A DNA stretch of 57,985 nt from an uncultured Desulfovibrio sp. (GTDB lineage Bacteria; Desulfobacterota; Desulfovibrionia; Desulfovibrionales; Desulfovibrionaceae), in the NCBI RefSeq assembly GCF_944327235.1, contig NZ_CALVHE010000007.1, forward strand, positions 1-57,985, written 5' to 3'. Shown here piece by piece: positions 54,028 through 57,985 of this stretch (within the stretch, counting starts at the first letter, position 1; every line of letters begins with the position of its first letter). A model generated the notes under the pieces. That model did no database searches. It had not been told where the DNA came from and saw nothing but the letters and a program-made list of their open reading frames with translations. The position numbers and the translations under genes were made by a program.

Positions 54028-54158
54028 CGTTCGGGACGTTTCGTGTTTCAAACCCTGTGGGCCGCCGTCTCGCGGAAAAATCGCGTTTCCCCCCTGGTTT
54101 TGCCGGGCGACGCTGTGCCCCCGCCTCGCGTTTCGTCTTTTTCCACGGCAAAACGTGC
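54028..54158 (+). repeat. Dispersed multi-hairpin repeat, copy E
   Basis: Near full-length copy between the hemL terminator and the chemoreceptor gene. Recognisable blocks: GACGTTTCGTGTTTCAAACC, CTCGCGGAAAAATCGCG, CCGGGCGACGCTGTGCC, CGCCTCGCGTTTCG and the end stem with CGGCAAAACG. Confidence 0.75.
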
Positions 54159-54263
54159 GTGTCCGTGCTGTCCGCTTCCGTGACGCTTTCGGTACGCTGT
54201 CCGGCGGCCGACGTTATTGTGCGAAAAAAATGTAAAATCAAGGCCACTTCTCGTGCCGCGCGC

Positions 54264-54290
54264 TAATCATTCTCGCACTCCGTACGATAA
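54264..54290 (+). promoter_or_regulatory. Sigma-28-type (FliA) promoter for the chemoreceptor
   Basis: TAATCATT (54264-54271), 11 bp, TACGATAA (54283-54290); the CGATAA core is exact. It gives a leader of about 115 nt. Confidence 0.65.
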
Positions 54291-54415
54291 ACTATAAAAT
54301 ACCTGCTTCCGCCGCGGTCGTTCGGCAGCGGGCGTTTGCCGAAGGACGAGCCTCAGGAGAGACATGCCCGGAAAGGCAAGGAGCAGGCCCCGTATTCAGA
54401 GACAGGACGGACTAC

Positions 54416-56089
54416 ATGAATTTTTTTCAGAAAATACGGCATAGTGCCCGTTTGGTAGACCTGTGGGGCTCCGCGGCGGGCGTCGGACTATGGGACGTGG
54501 AACTTTTCAACGCCGACCCGCTATCGCCCAAAAGCCACTGGACCTGGTCATCGGAATTCCATCGTCTTCTGGGATTCACCAGCAAGAGCGAATTCCCCGA
54601 TGTGGTCGGCTCGTGGAGCGATCGTCTGCATCCCGACGACAAGGGGCGTACCTTTGCCGTCTTTGGCGATGCGCTTTCGGGCAAGACCGACCGCTATGAC
54701 GTGGTCTACCGCCTGCGTATGCGTGATGAATCCTATCGCTGGTTCCGGGCCACGGGCGGCGTGCAGCGCGACAGCAGCGGCAAGGCCGTGCGCGCCTGTG
54801 GTTCGCTGGTGGATATCCACGAGAACCATCAGCGGGAGGAGATCCTCCAGCTCTGGAGCACCGCCGCCGGTGTAGGTCTCTGGGACGTGGTGCTGGCGGA
54901 GGACGGCGACCCCATGTCCCCCCGCAGCCACTGGACCTGGTCAGCTGAGTTTCGTCGTCTCCTGGGCTTTTCCAAGGTGGAGGAATTCCCCGATCTCGTC
55001 ACGTCCTGGACCGACCGCCTGCATCCCGACGACAAGGGGCGTACCTTTGCCGTCTTTGGTGAGGCGCTGGCGGGCAAGACCGACCGCTATGACGTGGCCT
55101 ACCGCCTGCGGATGCGTGATGAATCCTACCGCTGGTTCAGGGCCACCGGTGGCGTGACGCGGGACAAGGCCGGCAAGGCCGTGCGCGCCTGCGGTTCGCT
55201 CGTCGATATCCAGAATGTGGAAGAGCAGAAGGCCCGCATCTTCTCCACGGCCGCGCATCTGGAAACCATGGCCAGGACCTTGTCCACGGCGGCCCAGCAT
55301 CTTTCGGAGTACATCGCGCAGTCCGAGCAGGGCGCCGCCCAGCAGGCGGCCCGGGCGACGGAGACCGCCACGGCCATGGAAGAGATGAATTCCACGGTGC
55401 TTGAGGTGGCCAAGAATGCCGGGCAGGCGTCGGACGCCTCCTCCTCGACGCGCAACAAGGCCGAGGACGGCGAAAAGGTGGTACAGAAGGCCATCGACGG
55501 CATCGAGGTCGTCCGGCAGCAGGCGCTCACGCTCAAGACGGATATGGGACAGCTGGACAAGAGCGCTCAGGCCATCACCCAGATCATGGGCGTCATCTCC
55601 GACATCGCGGACCAGACCAACCTGCTGGCGCTCAATGCGGCCATCGAAGCGGCCCGCGCCGGGGAGGCCGGGCGCGGCTTCGCCGTTGTGGCGGACGAAG
55701 TGCGCAAGCTGGCGGAAAAGACCATGGCCTCCACCGCTGAAGTGGACAAGGCCATCGTGGATATCCAGAAGAGTACGGAAAAGAGCATCGCGCAGGTGGA
55801 CATTGCCGCCAAGGCCATCGAGGACGCCACCCTGCTGGTCAATCAGTCGGGCGAGGCCCTTCAGGAGATCGTCCACATGGCGGACATCACCGCCGACCAG
55901 GTCCGCACCATCGCCACCGCCGCCGAGGAACAGTCCTCCACCAGCGAGGAGATCAATCGCTCCATCGCGGAAGTGAACGGCATCGCGGGCAGCACGGCCC
56001 AGGCCATGCAGGAAGCGGCGCGTGCGGTGAGCGAGCTGGCCAGCCAGTCCGCCGCGCTGGAAAAGCTGGTGGGCGAGATAAAAAGTTAG
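54416..56089 (+). CDS. Soluble methyl-accepting chemotaxis protein with two PAS domains
   Basis: A 557-aa cytoplasmic chemoreceptor with no transmembrane segment. Two PAS_3-type domains (about 14-130 and 145-262; each with LLGF and [15 protein letters not shown]) are followed by a helical signalling domain. Its tip is [20 protein letters not shown], then [18 protein letters not shown]. It would relay an intracellular signal (redox, ligand or energy state) to CheA. The two PAS copies are nearly identical at DNA level. A sigma-28-like promoter lies upstream. No CheR-binding pentapeptide is seen at the C-terminus (VGEIKS). Confidence 0.93.
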   Translation: MNFFQKIRHSARLVDLWGSAAGVGLWDVELFNADPLSPKSHWTWSSEFHRLLGFTSKSEFPDVVGSWSDRLHPDDKGRTFAVFGDALSGKTDRYDVVYRLRMRDESYRWFRATGGVQRDSSGKAVRACGSLVDIHENHQREEILQLWSTAAGVGLWDVVLAEDGDPMSPRSHWTWSAEFRRLLGFSKVEEFPDLVTSWTDRLHPDDKGRTFAVFGEALAGKTDRYDVAYRLRMRDESYRWFRATGGVTRDKAGKAVRACGSLVDIQNVEEQKARIFSTAAHLETMARTLSTAAQHLSEYIAQSEQGAAQQAARATETATAMEEMNSTVLEVAKNAGQASDASSSTRNKAEDGEKVVQKAIDGIEVVRQQALTLKTDMGQLDKSAQAITQIMGVISDIADQTNLLALNAAIEAARAGEAGRGFAVVADEVRKLAEKTMASTAEVDKAIVDIQKSTEKSIAQVDIAAKAIEDATLLVNQSGEALQEIVHMADITADQVRTIATAAEEQSSTSEEINRSIAEVNGIAGSTAQAMQEAARAVSELASQSAALEKLVGEIKS

Positions 56090-56150
56090 CGCGCTTTGCC
56101 GTTGAAAAAAGGCAAAACGCGAGGCGGCAGGCAGAGCTGCCGAGGGCTGG
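56090..56150 (-). repeat. Dispersed multi-hairpin repeat, copy G (end part only)
   Basis: Starts immediately after the chemoreceptor stop codon with GCTTTGCCGTTGAAAAAAGG and continues GCAAAACGCGAGGCGGCAGG. Only the terminal hairpin half of the element remains, then a bidirectional terminator. Confidence 0.7.
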
Positions 56151-56152
56151 AA

Positions 56153-56189
56153 AACAAAAAGCGTCCGCGCAAGCGGACGCTTTTTGTTT
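56153..56189. terminator. Bidirectional terminator between chemoreceptor and bactofilin genes
   Basis: AACAAAAAGCGTCCGC, GCAA loop, GCGGACGCTTTTTGTT: perfect symmetry with A-run and T-run on either side, so it serves both convergent genes. Confidence 0.95.
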
Positions 56190-56214
56190 CTACCGGTCGT
56201 TATCCGGCGGGAAA

Positions 56215-56526
56215 CTAGCCTTCGCTGGGCTGGGACGACGCCACAGAGGAGACGATGTTCATCATCTCGCCGTCGAGTACGCCGGCTATCTCCACATCGC
56301 CCTTGTTGTAGATGGTCCCCTTGACGGTCCCGGCCACGAACATGCGGGAGGTGGCGTCAACATGCACGTTGCCGACCACCATGCCGCGCACGATGAAGGT
56401 GGAATCGTTTTTCAGGTACACGTCCCCGTGGATCATGCCCGCGAGGTCGAAATAGTCATTGTCCACCACGACGGTGCCTTCATGCAGGCCATTGGAATTG
56501 ACGAAGATGGTTTGCGGCGAGATCAT
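56215..56526 (-). CDS. Small bactofilin-like polymer-forming protein
   Basis: A 103-aa protein made of beta-helix repeats of the bactofilin (DUF583) kind. Repeated turns such as FDLAGMIHGDVYLKND, VRGMVVGNVHVDATS and FVAGTVKGTIYNKG show the hydrophobic-Gly spacing. Bactofilins self-assemble into filaments that scaffold envelope or polar structures. It is short, with hardly any terminal tails. It has a strong AAGGAGG site and is convergent with the chemoreceptor. Confidence 0.8.
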   Translation of the reverse strand: MISPQTIFVNSNGLHEGTVVVDNDYFDLAGMIHGDVYLKNDSTFIVRGMVVGNVHVDATSRMFVAGTVKGTIYNKGDVEIAGVLDGEMMNIVSSVASSQPSEG

Positions 56527-56572
56527 GGCCCCTCCTTATGCGTCCCATAAATGACGGCGAAGTATAGCGCCC

Positions 56573-56620
56573 GGCGTCAAGGCGCGTCAAGGCGCGTCAA
56601 AGCGGATCAAGGCGCATCAG
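56573..56620 (+). repeat. Short tandem direct repeats with 10-bp period
   Basis: About five units of GGCGCGTCAA and variants (GGCGTCAA, two exact GGCGCGTCAA, AGCGGATCAA, GGCGCATCAG) in the divergent gap between the bactofilin-like and glycosyltransferase-like genes. The spacing is about one helical turn. Confidence 0.7.
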
Positions 56621-56714
56621 GGCTCGCGGATGGAGGACGGCGGGCGGAAGGCTTGCGGAGAGTCTTGTGCCGTCAGCCGCAAGCCGCTACAAGCAGAAAA
56701 AAAGCGAGGATGTC

Positions 56715-57695
56715 ATGCCGTCAGCCGACAGCGCCGCCCGTGTGGATGTGGCCGTCAACATTTTTGCCAAGCCCTATCAGACCGCCCTGTCCCTGCTGTC
56801 CCTCTTGCGGGCCAGCGGACCGCATGTGGGCACCATATACTTGCAGTTCGAGCCGTACGGTTCGGAGCATGACGTGGTGAGCCCCTACCTCATCGCCTCC
56901 TGGCTGACCGAGCAGCTGGGCCCGGAGCGCTGCCGCGTCTTTCAGCCGGACTACTGGCTCGATCTCAATGCCGCCGATACGCAGCGTCTCCACGATCCCG
57001 CCTATCGCTACGGCATCCGCTATCAGTATGCCTTTGAGCACAGTGAGGCGCGTCTGCTCTTTCTCATGCATAATGACGTCTTCGTGCAACGGGACATCCT
57101 GGGGGCCATGCTGGCGGCGCGCGGCGACGCCTTTGCCATAGGGCATCTGGGGCAGTGCTGGAACTGTCCGGCCTCTCGCGCCGAACTCATGCGGGAGCTG
57201 TTCGGTCTGCCGCCGTGCGGGCCGGGCAGGCAGGAGGAGTTCCGCCCGGACTATGCGCAGTTGTGCGCGCTCTATGCCCTCGCTGTGGAACGGGGCGTCT
57301 TTGTTCGTCCCTATCCCGAAGGCTTCACGGGCATTTTTGATCGTCAGCCCTGGCCGCTGCCGGAATGCCGCATCAACGAATGGGCTTGTCTGCTCGATCT
57401 GGAGCGTACCCGTCCCCTTACCTTGCCGTTCGGGGCGGCCCTGCCTCCCGGAGCCTACCGGCAATGCGGCCCCATCTGTCTGGATATCGGCGTGGAGTGG
57501 TTCCGTGCCATGTATGCCCACGGCTTCCATGCCCGGCATTTCCCGGTGGCGGATTACCTCAAGCACTGGGTCGGCACGGGCAAGGTGACGCGGCGGCGGT
57601 ATCTGCAGGCGGAGGACAATGCCCTTGCTCTGCTCAAGCGGCATTTCCCCGCCTATGTGGACTGGTTGCGGCGCAAGAGCGGCAAGTCCATCTGA
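56715..57695 (+). CDS. Glycosyltransferase-like protein
   Basis: A 326-aa soluble protein. The N-terminus (VDVAVNIFAKPYQTALSLLS, then LLRASGPHVGTIYLQFEPYG) and the central LLFLMHNDVFVQRDILGAML resemble the nucleotide-sugar binding half of GT-A glycosyltransferases, with NDVFV in the place of a DxD motif. Later parts (HWVGTGKVTRRR) are not diagnostic. The start at 56715 follows GAGGA; an earlier ATG at 56667 lacks a site. The acceptor and sugar are unknown. No other polysaccharide gene is nearby. Confidence 0.6.
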   Translation: MPSADSAARVDVAVNIFAKPYQTALSLLSLLRASGPHVGTIYLQFEPYGSEHDVVSPYLIASWLTEQLGPERCRVFQPDYWLDLNAADTQRLHDPAYRYGIRYQYAFEHSEARLLFLMHNDVFVQRDILGAMLAARGDAFAIGHLGQCWNCPASRAELMRELFGLPPCGPGRQEEFRPDYAQLCALYALAVERGVFVRPYPEGFTGIFDRQPWPLPECRINEWACLLDLERTRPLTLPFGAALPPGAYRQCGPICLDIGVEWFRAMYAHGFHARHFPVADYLKHWVGTGKVTRRRYLQAEDNALALLKRHFPAYVDWLRRKSGKSI

Positions 57696-57768
57696 TCTTT
57701 TTGTGTTGCCCCGCTGGCTGACGGCTGCCGTCCGGCTGACGACCGAATGGCGGCCAAGATGTCGGGGA

Positions 57769-57901
57769 GAGCGTTTTGCCGTTGGAAAAGGCAAAACGCG
57801 CGGCGGCAGCACAGCGTCGCCCGGTCGAGACCAGGCGGGAAAACCGCGTTTTTTCCGCGAACGCCCAGAACGTATGGTGTGAAACGCGAAGCGTTTCACA
57901 C
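57769..57901 (-). repeat. Dispersed multi-hairpin repeat, copy A (best-preserved hairpins)
   Basis: A 133-bp element. The end hairpin is GCGTTTTGCC / GGCAAAACGC (10 bp, loop GTTGGAAAA). Next come a stem GGCGGCAGCACAGCGTCGCC, a GGTCGAGACC palindrome, and GCGGGAAAACCGCGTTTTTT, which has terminator form. At the far end is an 11-bp stem GTGTGAAACGC / GCGTTTCACAC. It begins 74 nt after the stop of the glycosyltransferase-like gene and ends 10 bp before the IS target site. Confidence 0.9.
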
Positions 57902-57915
57902 GGAAAATACTCTAG

Positions 57916-57985
57916 GTGGTGTCGTCAAATTAAATAGTATGTTATAATCTCTTCACTTACAATGAGGAGAGACTATATGGCGGCA
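57916..57985 (+). mobile_element. End of an insertion sequence with the 5' tip of its transposase gene (window truncates it)
   Basis: Starts GTGGTGTCGTCAAATTAAAT after CTAG (57912-57915), then a TTATAAT box, GAGGAG and an ATG at 57977 opening M-A-A. It is the inverted, about 95% identical counterpart of the left edge, so these are two separate copies of one IS. Confidence 0.75.

Noticed and set aside
56573..56620. CRISPR-like array
   Set aside because: Units are only 10 bp with no spacers; these are simple direct repeats.

Overview
The window is about 58 kb of GC-rich, densely coding chromosomal DNA from a sulfate-reducing deltaproteobacterium of the Desulfovibrio group, perhaps close to D. 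piger (genus-level inference). The grounds are the lactate-oxidation cluster (LldP permease, GlcD/GlcF-type dehydrogenase, LutC and a fused LutB/LutA iron-sulfur protein), a Desulfovibrio-type flagellar block (flgM-flgI-flgJ-flgN-flgK-flgL-csrA-fliW), an Lrp-like siroheme decarboxylase (Ahb) gene next to hemL, and a CofD-like gene of the kind seen in desulfovibrios. No rRNA, tRNA, CRISPR array or prophage was found. Both window ends lie inside two non-identical, outward-facing copies of one insertion sequence, each next to a CTAG, so this looks like a contig that stopped at IS copies.

Layout. 1-1.2 kb: IS end, an unknown Sel1-like gene and a dispersed repeat. 1.3-8.3 kb (+): panC-metK, a YtqB/MnmM-like methyltransferase, a split ThrE/YjjPB-type exporter behind a sigma-54-like promoter, an agmatinase-type ureohydrolase, a CatB-type acetyltransferase and panB. 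8.4-11.5 kb (-): M20 amidohydrolase, and Pit phosphate transporter with its DUF47 partner. 11.5-19.7 kb (-): a tightly overlapping series rpmH-rnpA-yidD-yidC-jag-mnmE-rnd-like-cofD-like-rluA, joining ribosome, membrane insertion and tRNA/rRNA modification genes. 19.9-23.0 kb: a secreted Pro/Ala-rich protein, shikimate kinase and an MFS exporter. 23.1-31.7 kb (+): flagellar rod/ring/hook-junction genes with CsrA-FliW, served by sigma-28-like and sigma-54-like promoters. 32.0-40.0 kb: lactate oxidation genes (-) diverging from lldP (+), whose sigma-70 promoter is overlapped by a 9-bp inverted repeat. 40.5-46 kb: a secreted protein, an alpha/beta hydrolase without its nucleophile serine, DedA, ModF-like ABC ATPase and RlpA. 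46.2-50 kb (+): PepP/PepQ-type peptidase and rpsF-rpsR-rplI-dnaB from a near-consensus sigma-70 promoter. 50.5-57.7 kb: RRM protein, PEBP protein, a conserved unknown, ahb-like and hemL, a soluble two-PAS chemoreceptor behind a sigma-28-like promoter, a small bactofilin and a glycosyltransferase-like protein.

The least explained signal is a family of at least seven copies (five near full length) of a ~130-bp multi-hairpin element in intergenic DNA, several of them abutting or close to stop codons. I know of no name for it. Other points of interest are the sigma-54-like promoter plus terminator ahead of the ThrE-like pair, Asp-box motifs in FlgK and FlgL, a FlgJ with a low-complexity C-terminus, and the lldP operator. 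All family assignments come from reading motifs and gene order; no database search was run.
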